From Monarcha castaneiventris obscurior (taxonomy: Eukaryota > Chordata > Aves > Passeriformes > Monarchidae): a DNA stretch of 64,000 nucleotides. Both the position numbers and the translations under genes were made by a program. Position 1 is the first letter of the stretch; each line of letters opens with the position of its first letter. The notes beneath the pieces are model-generated. The model was not told the DNA's origin. It did not search any database and saw nothing but the letters and a program-made list of their open reading frames with translations. Location of the stretch: NCBI GenBank assembly GCA_026261815.1, contig JAMPIT010000566.1, forward strand, positions 32,513,001 to 32,577,000, written 5' to 3'. Below, piece after piece: positions 46,422-60,489 of the stretch.

Positions 46422-49400
46422 AAATACAGACAGAGGAAAACAGGCTATGGTAGCCTGGATCCCTGTCACTTTTTCCAGAACACAGCAGCTCCCAGTTCTC
46501 TGGATTTTTCAACTGGAATGGAAGAAACTGGAAAAATATACTTTTAAATGAATAAGACAATTTTACTCTTTCACAGCAGTTTTGGGTTTTGTTTCTGGAT
46601 ATTGCTAAAAGTGGTCCTGTGATGTCTACCTACATAATTACCCTCTTGCCCATTTCAGTTTTCCTTTTGTAAGACTGCATGTGCCGCTGATACACATGGC
46701 TAGGACTAATCCCACTTAAAATGTTATGTTAATTAGAGTTTGCCATTGACCTTTCACATTCACACAGACTGTGGCTTGAAGGAATCTTTTTCTCTTATTA
46801 CATTATAATTCTTCTGCTTTGTGATGGCTGTGTTGTTCCTTTCAACACACCAGCTGGAAAGTTGTCTCTCCTTTCTGTGGGATATATTTTGGTTCCCTGC
46901 TCTAAGGGGACCTCCAATCAATCTTTCATTATTTTCTAAGGATTACAGACAAGATTTTCCAGAGTCTGTGTTTTCTGTGCTATCCTGTTAGAGGGAAATA
47001 CAAAGAATACAAATCCAAATCACAAACGTACCTGGCATCGCCCGACTCTCTGACTTGTCTTTTGTGAGTCTTCCCCTCCTTCTCCTATCACTGGGGCACC
47101 TCTGTGGCTTAGTAAATGGATTTGTTCTTGGAAAAACCTTAAAGCTCCATCTACAGTACCTGTTTGGATTTACAATGGAAATTTACAGTAGGAATTGTAG
47201 TAAAAAGCCCAATGATAGTGGAAAAATGCACAGGCTGGGGGAAATAAAGAGGAATTTTTAATTGTTGCTATTTCTTTGCTTCAAAAATAAAAAGGAGGTG
47301 ACAATATTTCAAAATGAGAATCAACAGAGAAGTTAGCACTCAACACAATATTAAAAAAAACCAACATGGTGATGAAGCACAACATATTAAGAGGCAGACA
47401 CCATTCAGAGAAGCAAGTAAGTTGCTAGGGAATATCTTTGTAAAATATAAATGTAGTTCACAAAGCAAGAGAGACTGCTGCTTAAATAAAGCAGCAGGAA
47501 TTTTTGTCTTTCTAATTATACTATAAAGTGACAATTCTCACAGGGAGAGTGGTTTTGGGGAGAAACAGTGAAGGAGGGAAATGTATTTTGAGTAATCAGC
47601 CAACCAAAATTTGAGACACAGTTGCTAGAATCCAGATTTTGATCTCATAATCAGGAATGTGAGTTAGGAATAAGAACAGTGGTTTACCTAATGAATCCTG
47701 GTGACACTGAAGACTTATTGCAGATTTTTATGCCACCACTACTGTGATCACAAATCTACCACTCATGTTAAAATCTTTAGAAAGAGGAGAGGCTCTTCAC
47801 AATCACAGCAAGTGTCCTGCCCTGCCCCACTGTGCTAATTAAGGAAGAGAGTGGTTGTGATAAAATTCTCAAACAAGTTGTGTTGAGCTGATGACAGACA
47901 ACACAGAGCTTTTTCTCCAGCAAAGTGATGCCTATTTAGTTTTGCCAGCGTATGCAACCATCCTGTAAGTACAGCAACTTTTGTGTCTTCAAAGAACAGT
48001 AAGTAACCTGCATTCATTTGGTGGTTAGGCAAACCTAATTACTTTGTGATTATCAAAACACTAACTATCCTTAAGAGACCTAAAGGTTTCTCTGGGCAGA
48101 CTCACTACTCAGCAATAGAGCCAGTACAGCCAGTCCGGAGGAAATCATACAGGAAAACCTATACTTTAGAGGACATAATTCATATTTCAAGATTCCCTCT
48201 GTACTCCAAATTTTGATGGGAATTCTCTTTCAGGTAAGGAGCCATTCTACACATGTTCATTGCTATTCTAATTCATGCTTTCATTTAATTTTTAATGGCT
48301 AACAAACAATTTGGATACCTTCTCTGTATTACTGGTGTAAGCCTCAAGAAGCTCCAGAATTATTGCAGTTCACATCAGCATAAACCTACAGAATTCAACC
48401 TTTAGCATCTGAAAATCTATGGCAAGTAATTCAGGTGGCATGAAATTATACTACTTAAAGAATTCAGCATACCCACATATACAAGATTTCCATAAATGTT
48501 TGCGTTGTGAGACCTTACATTTCCATATTTGCTTGTATTAATACTTTGTACCAAATAAATTTGCTTGCTGAGTCTTTTATTGTATTTAAATCACAGGGTG
48601 TGTTATGTAACTGCTTATTAAAAACATAGGTGTGAATTCTATCCTCAAGAGATAAAGTGGTTTAAGGTGTCTTCTGTTTTGATCCCATGAAGTTAAATTA
48701 GAGACTGAATAACATTTGCACAGGTATCTAGATGGCTTAGGAATTTACACCTCAGTTATTTAAGAAAAAAGTTATTTGGACCTTTGGTAGGCATCCTGCA
48801 TCCTGTGACATTCACACAGGCACTTCGAAATTTTACGTTATGTCATTCTGACCGAGGTTTTGGCAAAAGATCTGTGTGGTATTTGCAGTCCACTGAAACA
48901 GGTGTGTAGAACATGATTGAAAATAATGCCAAAAATACTGAAAAACCAAAGACAAAAGCCAGACTTGCACCATCTCTGAAACAAGACCACTATTTCCTGG
49001 CCAGCTGACATGTGAAGGGTGGAATATTCAGAAAGTGGAAAATCAAAGAAAGATTTCCCAGGGTGGGATTTTCTCTCACAAAATGGTCTAGGAGTGGAGT
49101 AGCAGGACATTCACTGTGTCAGCCCAGCAGCACCACCTTGTGTATGTGTGCTTGCTTTACTCCGTGTATTACCTGTAAGGACCGAGTGAGGTTTGCAAGT
49201 TTTAGGGTACATCCTGCTGTAGCAGCATATGACATCTTGCATATAACTCTAGTCAGTCCTAAAGGAACTAAAATACTTTTTAAAGCCAGCAATCTTTATG
49301 TGCAGACAGTATTGATTTGTGCATATTTCACTCCATCTCCAGGACTGTGTCAGTGATATTTTCAAGGGATAGTATGTGCATCTCTGCAGAGTTCTGTTAT

Positions 49401-52233
49401 ATTCTTACAATGAAAGTTGAAACTGTTTTTGGCCAGTCTGTTGTCATCATAAGGTAAGTTTGATCCACATATAATTCATGAACCACTGTATGAAACTTGC
49501 TCCAGATTTCAGTCAGCTGGAACAACTTACTCCATGAGTACAGAACTGGGTGTCCATAAAGGTTGGAAGGTGTTTCTAGATCATGACATAAAACTGTGCT
49601 CCTTTTTCTGTTTTCAATACTTATCTAGTCCTAGCTTACCTTCTTATCTTAAGGACGTCATCTGCAGACTGAGGACGTACTTTAAAGCCCTGTCAAAGCT
49701 CTGTTTTCACAAACAATCAATCTGAAAATAGAAAAGCCTAATATGGACAAGACTGAGAACACAGAATGTGGTGAGAACTAACACACATTCATACTGAAAA
49801 ACATCTTTGTTTCTATTTCTGTAACATGAAATGTGTCTGGTTAATATGTGCTCAGTTTGTGCTTCCCCTCAGTAGAGGATCCCACGATCAAGATTTTGAC
49901 TTAACAGGGACATCCCTGAGTCATCTGTAGAAGGAATGAGAGATAACATATTCCTGAGCTTGCACCTAGGGTTTATAAGTTATTCTGCAAAAGCTCTTAT
50001 TTGCTTTGAAGGGTAGTAGGGTAACAAGGATGCTTAATCTGAGTTGTCTAAAAAATTTTGCCAAATGTAAATATATACCTTGTAAATGTTGCACCACTTC
50101 ACTTTGGCACCTGGAACTAATAGCCCTGAACATGCCCTGCATGCCTGCCTTTGTTGTTTGGGGCAGAGGAAACTCTGAAAGAAAAAACCGCTTAAACTGT
50201 GTTATGAATCACAAAAGTAGAAAAGGCATGAAAGCGAGCCCTGCTCCTTATAAATCTTCTCTGCAGGGAAATAATTTTGGGTGGCATAACTAGAAGAATG
50301 CATATGTAAAAATGCTAAATCAGTATTTGCTCTTGGACAACACCCTTTGTTTCTTCACATTCAGACTAGAAACAGATAATATCTCCGTACCTGACTGTTT
50401 CATTCAGATATTCTACATAAACAAAACCGTATTTCTGCGGTGATTTCACAAGGCACCTCTAGAACTCATGGCTCCCAAGGGAATTAAGTCACATAAAAGC
50501 TCTTTTGTAGCAGTAAATTCCATTCCTCCTTTGCACAAATGAGAACAGAGGTCTTGGAGAGACCATCACAGCACCCAGACCACAAGGCAGGTTCTGTGGC
50601 TCCCAGCACTGCTTGGCAATAATTCTTGATTGACTTCTGTGTTAAAGTTTTGAGCCAAAGGTCTTTACTGTTTTCACAAGCATTTACCACTGTATTCAAA
50701 TGTTTTATGGAGTGCTAGAGTTAAACCCTTGCTGAGCATGAGGCTAGCAAATGGCAGTGTTGGGCTCTGCTCTCACCCCTGCTGTGACTGCAGATGATCA
50801 TATCAGAGTTAGTTCCAGTGCCCTGGAGTGATGGTTGCCAGGAAGCTGCAGTGATGTGGGAAGTACTGCACACATCCCGAGCATACACTTGGGCAGTTAG
50901 ACCATGCTGGTCTGGTGTCTAAATAGCAGCACTGATGGCTTTAGCTGACTGTATCTAGCTAATTATTAGCTCTGGCTGCAATCCTGTAGTCACAGAGCTG
51001 ACTGCTGAACAGACATATCTTAGTCAACAGATCAGCTTTTACCCAGTGAAAGTGGCAGGTTACTACAGACTCTTCTGTCAGCAAACTCAAGCCCATTAGA
51101 CCTAGAAACTCTTCCAAGCTAGTCCATTTTGTCTTTCTGTTATTGAATAAACTCGAATAATGTTATCATGGCAAGGAAAATACAGCCACTTGCTATTAAA
51201 GAAAGTGATGAAATTAAATCTACACTAGTCATTGGAGTGGTGGACATGTGTCTGAAAACAAATATTAGCCCTTTCTAGTGAGAGGCAGGTGGTTACCAGG
51301 AATTTACAGAAGACATTTCCTTTCATGTCAGTATAGCTTCCACTCCTTTTCTGAGCTGCACTATTGGCTAAAGCTGAAAATGGGCAGTTGTCAGTGACAG
51401 ATTTAAATTACTATTCTTTCTGTATTGACTCTGAAGACTCTTGACATGATGGATTAAATCATCAGTGCTGTTCCTCTGATCAAGAATAAACTCAGCAGCA
51501 GGAGACCCTGTGTATCCTTGTTCCTGTTTTACCCACTCAAGGCCCAGCTCACAGTTTACTCATGCCCATTTAAACATTGGAAATCACACCCTCCTCAGCT
51601 GAAGGCATGTCTGCCTTCCTGCTGTCTGCACCACACTTTATGTGAGGAAACTGAGCATCCATATAATTAAAATTTATTCAGAGTCAGCTACAGAAAACAG
51701 AGGAGCACCCTGGAGTGTGTCCACTCTTGCTGTGCATAGCAAGAAGCCTGCCTAGCAAGCACTGCTGCATTCCTTCTGTTCGCTTCCCTTGTTGCCTTGG
51801 CTGTGGGAGCACTAACCACTACCTCACTGCTTGGCTTAGCTTCCACAAGCTGTCAGATTAAAGGTACTCTGACTCCTGGTATTTCCCACTATGCACAAGG
51901 AGACTCAGAAGCCCCCACTCCTGTGAGGTTTTCTAGCTAGTTTTCGGGCTCCACTTTACTGTTTTACAGCAGAAAACATAATGCTGTCATAAGTGCTGAG
52001 GACTGGCTTTGCTGAGTCAAGGAGTCTATAAATGGGCTGTTCTTGAACCCCCAAAACTCCATAATAGTTGTGATGCTATTGACCAAAATGAGTCTCTGAC
52101 CCATATTTCACTGATCCCCTTCTTTCAGGTAGCATTGCAAAATACAGAACCACTTAATTATGCAGCAATTGCAACTGTAGGTAAACTCTGAAACTATTTC
52201 TGGAAGTAGGAAGGTCTAGAAGGGAGTAGCTAG
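46422..52233. other. Unique non-coding DNA
   Basis: No recognised element. The longest frame is 114 codons (49012-49356 plus). A 68-codon frame at 47055-47261 starts with a hydrophobic Leu-rich stretch that looks like a signal peptide, but it has no conserved partner or domain and I treat it as chance. Confidence 0.5.
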
Positions 52234-52822
52234 TTGGCATTTATGAACACAAAATCACTCCTGACCAACGTGGTAGACTTCTCTGACAACCTGACTAGCT
52301 TGATGGACAAGAGGAGAACAGTGGATGTTGTTTATCTTGATTTTAGCAAGGTTTTTAACACTGTTTCCCATACCATTCTTAGGGTGCAAATTAATGAAGT
52401 AGAGACTGGATACATAGATACGTGAGGTGGACTGAAAACTGGCTGAGCTGCTGAGCTCAGAGGTTTCTGATCAGCAGCACAAAGTCCAAACAGTGACCAG
52501 TCACTATTGGTGCCTCTCGGGATCAACACTGGGAAAAATACTGTTTAATAACTTCATTAATGACCAGGATGAAGGGACAGAGTGCATCTCAAAAAGTTTG
52601 CAGATGATGCAAAACTGGGAGGACTGACCATTGCAGCAGATTCAGCCTTGAAAGGCTGGAATGCAGGCCAGTGAGGAATCTCCCAAAGTTCAACAAATGC
52701 AAATGGCAGAAAATACCCCAGGCACCATGCTGGGGGCTGCTCAGCTGCAGGGCAGCTTTGCAGAGAAAAGTTCTGGGGTCCTGGTGGAGTTCAGGGTAAC
52801 TACGAGCCAGCAATGTACACGT
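52234..52822 (+). mobile_element. CR1 LINE internal fragment (reverse-transcriptase core)
   Basis: A plus-strand piece of CR1 ORF2 covering the reverse-transcriptase palm, the only one here that reaches the catalytic region. The first frame (52234-52425) reads LLTNVVDFSDNLTSLMDK and then DVVYLDFSKVFNTVSH, where CR1 has LDFSKAFDTVSH with a catalytic Asp. Farther on, KFADDAKLG at about 52596-52622 is the FADD catalytic box in another frame, followed by CR1-like sequence ending at GAGCCAGCAATGT (the SQQC region). Frameshifts and stops break it. Both ends are missing. Loss of the 3' end is unusual, because CR1 copies are normally 5'-truncated and keep the 3' end. Confidence 0.92.
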
Positions 52823-55180
52823 GCAATAATTCTACTGTAGAGAGTTACACAACCCAAGAATCTTCCTAGTCTCTGCTTAATTGGCCAGAAGAGAGGTAGC
52901 CCACTATGCCAAACATGCCATGTCTTGTGAAATGTATCTTATGCTCATGGGTGATCATTTCCTTGAAGTGTTCTCTGGTAAGTCTGTTGTAGGGAAGAGT
53001 GTACTACTATCTAGTAAAAAATCACAGCTTTCTAAAACTAGAAACAAATGCACAATAACAAATACAATTTTGCCAAGGGACTTTCTTACTTCACTGCTAA
53101 TATGTCTTCTTTGGACTCATTTAATCTCTTCTTTTGTGCATAGGGGAAAATCCTGAGTTCCTTCCAAACCACCCCTTTGTATTTGAGACACTGCAAGACA
53201 TACATAGGCCATGTCTTAAAATTTTCCAGTCCCCAAATTTCTCTTCCTTCTCCTCTGCAAACTTTTCTGTGGCAAATTAGTAATAAGCTTCCTGAAAGGG
53301 AAGAATAAGCCTGGAGGAAGACTGGAAACAGACATGAGCTGCCACCAGGACACTGTATCTGCCCACAGTCCTTTTGTTTTTCTCTGAATTGAGCTTAGGA
53401 ACAACACACGAGATAACATGGGCTAAATTAGTGGTCCTTGTAGCCAACTGCAGCCAGAAGGCACAGACCCAGTGTGTCTTTGGTAGAGCAAGGGAAAAGG
53501 TCAGTCTGAACAGAGGGGTCCATAGATGATCCAGCCTTTCTGTGTGAGTCTCCATTCCAGTCATACCTACCTTCCTGTGATACCCTGGAACATCTTTGGT
53601 GGCTCTGGATATCTAGATCAGGCAGCCGTATTGCTTGCTGGATGTGGACCATGAGAGGAGCCAAAAGACAAACAAGACCTGGGCCCATGTGAGATGCCTG
53701 AGACACCTGCATAGGCTGGCAGCTTTGTCACAGGACCTAGGAAGACCCACTCTTCCCTAGAAGGGCAGGTGTAGCTCACCTGAGGTTCTCTTAGGTTTCT
53801 CAAACACACATGTGGACAACTGGATCCTACTCCCAGTATTATTTTCAGAGGCAGAGAGAGCTATTAGCAGTCATACAGCTGGCTGTAAAATTAAATTTAT
53901 CTTTCTTTTTTCTCTCCTGTAATCCCTCTTCAGCTAGTGGTGTCTCTACAGGTAATATCTGCATGAGCACGTGTCATCTTCCAGGGCATCAGCAAAATCT
54001 TTGCTTTGGCTCCTCTGTCACTTACTTACTGTTAGCTTTTTCTATTCCCCAGCAGCTGGCTGGAGACCTTCTGGGTGATGGAAGAGGAACAGAGAGCAGA
54101 GCAAAGTTGTGTGTTTATGGTATAAATTGCTATGAATTGCTGGATGAAACAACACTTTGTAACTGCAGAAAGAGCTGCTGTTCACTCACAAGTGCCTCAT
54201 GACTGAGCACATGGATAATGAGCACCCCTGTGCTGCCAGCCACTCAAATGGAAATGGGGACTTAGCGTAGAAAGAAAAAGAATTTTTAAAACAATTATAA
54301 AATAATTGCCCCCCATGAAAGGCATTGGGGGGACCATAGATGCAGTGCTTTGCTCTGACAGGCAGAGTGCTCCTCTGCAGCCTCCCCTGCCACACTGTGG
54401 CTCAATCAAGTCATTCTCCTCAAAGTGTTGATTTACTTGTTTCTTTTTTTTTGTTAGTTGCACATATTTGGAGAAGACACAGGCAAGTGAAGTGCTGTTT
54501 TGTGGAGTTGGCAGAAAATCCCATAAATGAGCATTTCAAAGTCCAAACTATAACTGTAGAAATCAGTGACCTGATGTCTTACTTCTTCCCTTCTAGCCAT
54601 TTCTGCTTCATCTCAAATAAATGATTTGCTACCTGTCCTTTTAATTTTCAGGTTCTCTTGTCCTAAGCAAAGGAAGTGATACCTTTTAGTCTCCTTACAT
54701 GGTATCTAAAGCTACATTTTAAAGAAAAAGACCCCATATTGGTCAAAACTGCTATAAGGACATCTTTTAATCTGGAAAATTGCCATCTGTGGTAACTTGC
54801 TCTGTGTTTTGTACTTTAGTTTGCATCACCAAATGCAAAATGTCATTAAACACTTTTCCTTTTTCCTTGATTTTTTTTTTTTAACAAAATCCTGTATTGA
54901 ATTTGGATTAATTTTGCATTGACATTTCAAAGTGGAAGATGGACAACAGTTTCAGTATTATAATTTACTCTGGATGCTGTTACAGATTCTCCATATCAGA
55001 AACTTAGTTTACAGAAAATACTTCAGGTCTTTACATTTGCTGTGCATGCTTCTTGCCTGTGCAAGAGTCACTGCTACCCATAAGATTCCTCTCAGGGCAG
55101 AAATGTGCACTCACAGCACTGATTGGGAAACCAGTGGCAGACACAGGTCTTGCTCTCTGGATGAGAAGAGTAAGATTTTG
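52823..55180. other. Unique non-coding DNA
   Basis: No recognised element. Frames up to 130 codons (53810-54202 plus) have no domain. A small hairpin lies at 54309-54332, listed separately. Confidence 0.5.
54309..54332. repeat. Short C6/G6 hairpin
   Basis: CCCCCCATG and CATTGGGGGG pair across AAAGG with one bulged base. It is only 24 bases long and may form a stable small hairpin. No role is evident. Confidence 0.75.
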
Positions 55181-55208
55181 TTTGTTTCTTTTTTTTTTTT
55201 TTTTTTTT
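55181..55208. repeat. Poly-T tract
   Basis: T20 preceded by two TTTG/TTTC interruptions. It could be the poly-A tail of a minus-strand retroposed copy, but the following bases (GCAATTCACTTCATGGTTTG) match nothing I recognise. Confidence 0.9.
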
Positions 55209-58200
55209 GCAATTCACTTCATGGTTTGCATTGTTTCAAATTCTTCATTTAAGCTGCACTCAAATCCTCAGGACAAAAACCTTATTCACAACTCAAATGA
55301 AGGGATTTTTCTCTGTGGACTGTGTTCAAGTTATGGTAGAACTGAGGGAGAAAATACATTGATATGTAACTTCTGGAGCCACTCAGTGTTATTGCTGACC
55401 TTATCTCTCACAGATCTGTGCTGTGCAAAACCCTACTGACTACTTTTGTTCTTTGTTGGCATAAAAAAATGCAGCAATGGTTTTTTACTTCCCTGTCATT
55501 TGTCATGTCTTGCCTCCTTTCCACCCCCTGAAATCCATCCTTTCCCTATCTGTCCAAACCAGTAACATGCCTATTCATCTGCTTTCTCAAGGGCACTAGA
55601 TTTTCAAATCAGCCTTTTGTTGCTTTCCTCTAGATCTGGACAAAAATGAATAGCTTAATTTAATGGAAAAAAAAAAAAGAAAAAGAAATCTCTGCACTCG
55701 TTTCATTCCACATTTGAATGAATAAAATACGTACAGCTGAAAAAACCACAGAAGTGGCATGTTAGGCAGGCAACAGCCCTGTTGCAGCATACCCACCTTC
55801 TCAGGAAAAGCCTGTACCTCATCCCATGCTCATCCCATAATAATAGAGATGCTGATTTGCTGGAAAGTGGCTGGAATTTGGGTCTTTGTATGTGACTGCC
55901 ATTCTTTGTCTTCTATTGTGTTAGACTTTCCAAACTGGGTAGAGAAGCTGAAGTAAAATGAGATGAATGTAGGCCACACATTAGACAGATGGTTTGGGAA
56001 AGAGGCCAGTTTAAGCAGTGCCTAACAACTTATTTAAGTCCTGTGCAAGAGTGAAGGGAGGTTTGTAAGTGCTGTGTTAGCACAGATGACAGGAATACAC
56101 ACAAGACCTGACATAAACATACCACATTCAGGTTTTGAGATCTCTTCTAGGGTGCTTATGGCACAGTATCTGAGAAGAAATATTCATCTGTGACAATTTC
56201 AGAATGTTTTACACAACTGGAATGTGAGATAATCATCCTAACCTCTCATTACATGCTCTTCTTTCCACACCCACGAGCATATTATACTCCTCACATATGT
56301 CTAAATCACACTACCTTGAATAGATTTACAGCTCATGTGTGATGTGATGTATATACACAATGTAACCTTCCCTTTCAAGATGAGATTTTAAAACAGGTGG
56401 CTTATACTGGAAGCTCAATCATGTTTTTAGCATACTGATCTGCACAAGCAGTTCTTTTAAAGAAGATGGGCTGGTGATTTATTTTCACGTTTATCAAGTA
56501 CATTTTGCAAAGGTCTCTTCAGAAATTCTCTGCAAATGCAGCTGCTTTTTCTAAGATAAAGTATAACAACTAATTGGATGTCTATAAAAAAGTCTTTGAA
56601 TGGAGCTGAAACCACAGTGACATGAACCCTGACTGTAAGTAATTAATTGCAAAACAACATGACAATTGTCCTGTCCAAGACTGCCTGCCAGTAAGTGCTT
56701 AAACAAGGGAGATCTGGATCTATTTTTTTCCTGGTCCTGCAAATCAGTGGTTCCTTCACTCAAGACCAGAGTACACTTTTATTTCCACATGAAGTCAGAG
56801 TTAAAATGCTTTAATGAGGTTGTTGGAAGGAGTCCTACTGACTTCAATGGATTTGGGGTCAAGTCTCTTGACCCTGAACCGACAAAGCATTTCTAGGAGA
56901 CTTTTTCTATGTTCAGATACATATTAGAGATAGCTCTTGGAAGGATTTTTAGATTTAGATTTTAGGATTTTAGATTTAGGTTTCCAAAGGCTATTCTAGA
57001 ATTCATACTTATTTATGTTATGTTACCACCTCAGAGTTCTTGTACAAATACAGATCTTGACTGATAAAGACGCTCTATCTACAGAACAAGAATTCCTCAC
57101 TGAATTGATTGAAAGCAAAGGCCAAGAACATATCCCACTGAAAGACCTCACTAACAACTGAATTCTATACTCTGTCACACTTTATTTTGCCCAAGCACCA
57201 AAAGATCTTGTCATTCCTGTGTGTAAGAGAAGACTCCCTCAGACTTCGGAATCATAGACAACATCTGCAAATCTGTGACAATTCATATGGCCATAGACCA
57301 TAGAGTAAATTCACTAAAATGGCTGCCCCTCCACGGTGTGAAAGGGATGGATTTCATTAAAAATCAACCAAAGAAAATTTAAAACTTATGAGTTTGCATT
57401 AACCATCCACAAAAAGGAACAAAAGACGTCATAGACCTTAAATCTCCCTCTAGTTTGATTAGCCCTAATTAATGATAATTTCAGCTTGGTTTAATTTTTT
57501 TTCAGTAGTTCAATGGCATCAGACAACGCAGAAAAAGGGGGCAGAGCACAAAGACATCTCTGCACAGGTCACGAAGTAAAATTACTAAGGGAGCAGAATG
57601 TGCCTCACTTATGTTTTTAGTGTTAAATTCAAAACTGGCAATCTCAGCCTTGTGTTCAGCTGTGACCTGGAAAGCTGGAATCACCCCAAATCCATAAGTG
57701 TGGAAAGATATGTTAAGTGAGATACACTATTCAGTGCACTCATGGGGTGCTTGGTAGTTTATCATATACGATATAACAGCACAGGTTAAGATCACTCCTG
57801 CTGTTGCCACATTGCCTATAAGGCAGTAGCTTCCTAAATCACCTCTCACTGAGAGTTTTACACGTATCTGTGCTCCCTCCCACTCAGTCTTACAGCAAAA
57901 CCAAAATAGTGAGACTCCACAAAAAGTATTCTTCAGCCCAGAAATTAAGATATTTACTCCCACATTGGTATTAAAGAGTTCCTGACCAACTTCTCCTTCA
58001 GGGGTTTGAACAGGCACTATATCACCTGCCCATTGGACTTTGCTAACCTAGCAGTGAGGCTTTTATTAGCCCATTCTATTCATCATTGTTCCATTCTCCT
58101 CTTCCAGGGGATTTCAAGCATTTTATATGAAATTGCTTTTAGATCAGAGAATGTAAATTGCCTTCCCATTTCTTTTGTTCTTCAGGTGTCCTTTACACTA

Positions 58201-60489
58201 ATCCCACACTCCAGCCAATGAGGGTTTTTTGAAGAAGGTGCAGGTCACAGAGAACTTGCTCCAGAAGATGGCCAGACTCCAAGGAGACATGGAAGACCTG
58301 ACTGTAATGAGGTGTCTGCTACTGAGAGACATTGCACTGGATGTACAGTAGCATATGCCAACAATCTGTCCCTGGCCCATAAAATAAAATGCAGTAACTT
58401 TGGCTGGGGAATTCAGGCATACATCTGCCTGACATCATGCTAAGACCTTGTTATATTCCAATGCTTGCTTAAGGCATGTGAGAAATGAGTTTAAAACCCC
58501 TCTAGCAGAAGAGGAATTCTATATGTTGCTCAGAAATGCTGGATAAAATTTCTCCTGCACTGTGAAACAAATAGTACAGGCAACATAACCCTATAATTTT
58601 GTGTGTAAGATTCAGTTGCCTCCATATAAGTTTCTGGTGCTGTATCAAATGCCCAGGGTTATTCTACATACTTCCCAGGTAGTATTCCAGAAATGTCCGA
58701 GTCTCCCAGAGATTATTTATCAAATTTGTTCCCATGCGGATGTCACAAATATCAATGGGCATATAAAATGGTGCTGAAATAATTGAAGACTATCTTCTTA
58801 TCTTTTGAGATGAGACTGTTGCAGTTATCTAACAACAGGACAGATTTAAGGACATATGTTCTTCATTGGGATGAGGAAGGAAACAGGTCTTGTCCCAAAC
58901 ATTGGATCCAGTTTTGGTAAGTTTCACCAGAGCTGGGAGTTCCATGGGGCAACAGGGTACAAAACCAGACTCATCAGTGCTGCACAGCCTTCTGATGTGT
59001 AAATCAAAGCAAGCTAAACCCTGACTCAAAACAATCCCTCAGGAGTGGCAGGTAAGACATACTCTCATTGAAGACTGTGAATTTTAGGCTACTGCATTCA
59101 TTTAAGGGCAAATCATGCCTGGTTATACATACATCGCATGCCCAGGTGAGCACACAGAAATGCAGGCAGGAAGCTGTTACTGATGAGAAGGTTAAATTTA
59201 AAATACAGCCTTATTTCTTTCAATAAAAATATTATTTTTTTTTCAGAGGTTGACTTCTTTCACTTTCTTATATAACTTTTAAGGACAGAGGACCTAATTC
59301 TGAGTACATTAAAGGAGGTGTGAATGAGAAATAATTTGACTGGGTTGAATTTTGTTTCACTTACACATCAAAGTCACAATTTTTTCTGAAGGTCTTGCTC
59401 TTGGGTTCACATTCAATTGAACACATGTAGCCTTTGAAATACAGAGGAGCCGAATAAGCCTTTTAAGCAAATCCAGAAATTACTGAAATGGTCATTAGAC
59501 TATATCAGGGCTCAAAAAATTCTCTTTTTTATGTGAAGAAATTCTAAATTACTAATATTAATACAAGATGTTCACAGGGTTCGCTAGTCACAACATAATG
59601 AGTCATACACTCCAGCAACTCGGCTGGTGTGTCTAACTTAACTGCCCTTCATTACTGTGACACTGTTATTATATATAATTGTAACAAGACATCCAGATTG
59701 GCATTAGTGTTTGCTACAGATAAGAATTTCAGCTGATCAGTTAGATATGCTTCAAAGAGCATAATTGCTGCCCTAGTGTTACTTTAATCTACACATTTTT
59801 GTGTGTATACGAAACTGTCTTTTTGCTTCTACTCTGTGAAATGCATAAGTCATTTCAGTTTAGAGTACACTTTACAAGAATATGGCACCAGATTTAAATG
59901 TTTCTGAAATGTCACAGCATTAAAGGAAACATGTTCTCCTCAGTCAATTAGTCTGTGAGCTGGATTCTCAGTTTCTTCACCACTTTTTGCAGGGTAAGGT
60001 AGCCTTTTGAGGAGTGGCTGGGGAGAGGCCTGGGCAGTGGCTTACTACTCCTGATATTTTATATTCCCCTGTGAGGGGAATTACACTGCAATTGTAAGTG
60101 GTAACCAGATGGGGGGAGGATATAAGAGCACCCTGGGTTTGGCAGTTCCCGTAGGGGAGGAGCAACATGGACTAGGATGACTGGAAAGGAGCTGATTCAA
60201 GCATTTTAATCAGGAAAGCAGAATATTGCTGCTTCAAGGATGAGGGATAAACATATTCTTTCATTTTGACCCAATGCCAAACACCATGCATCTGCAGGGA
60301 TCACTTGAACTTCTGAGATGAACAGCCATGGTCAACCTCTGCTCCTCTTTGCCCTTTTCCCCTTGCCCTGCACTGGACATAGGTTTTGAACCCCAGTAAC
60401 AGGCCTGAGGACCTCCAAGCTGCAGTGGAAATAAGTGAGGGAGGCAAGCCAGACTCCAGTCCTCCTCTTTCCTAAGACTTCCAGGGTGT
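55209..60489. other. Unique non-coding DNA
   Basis: No recognised transposon or exon. The longest frame that starts inside is 96 codons (57727-58017 minus). Low-complexity TTTAGATTTAGATTTTAGG-type sequence lies at about 56944-56983. A TATA-like GATATAAGAG with GC-rich surroundings lies at 60119-60128, with no supporting frame. Confidence 0.5.

Noticed and set aside
47055..47261. Small secreted-protein candidate with a Leu-rich N-terminus
   Set aside because: The rest has no conserved feature and there is no promoter or splice context. Hydrophobic starts of this kind are common by chance.
60105..60180. TATA-like GATATAAGAG as a promoter
   Set aside because: No initiator-like context, downstream frame or second motif supports it.
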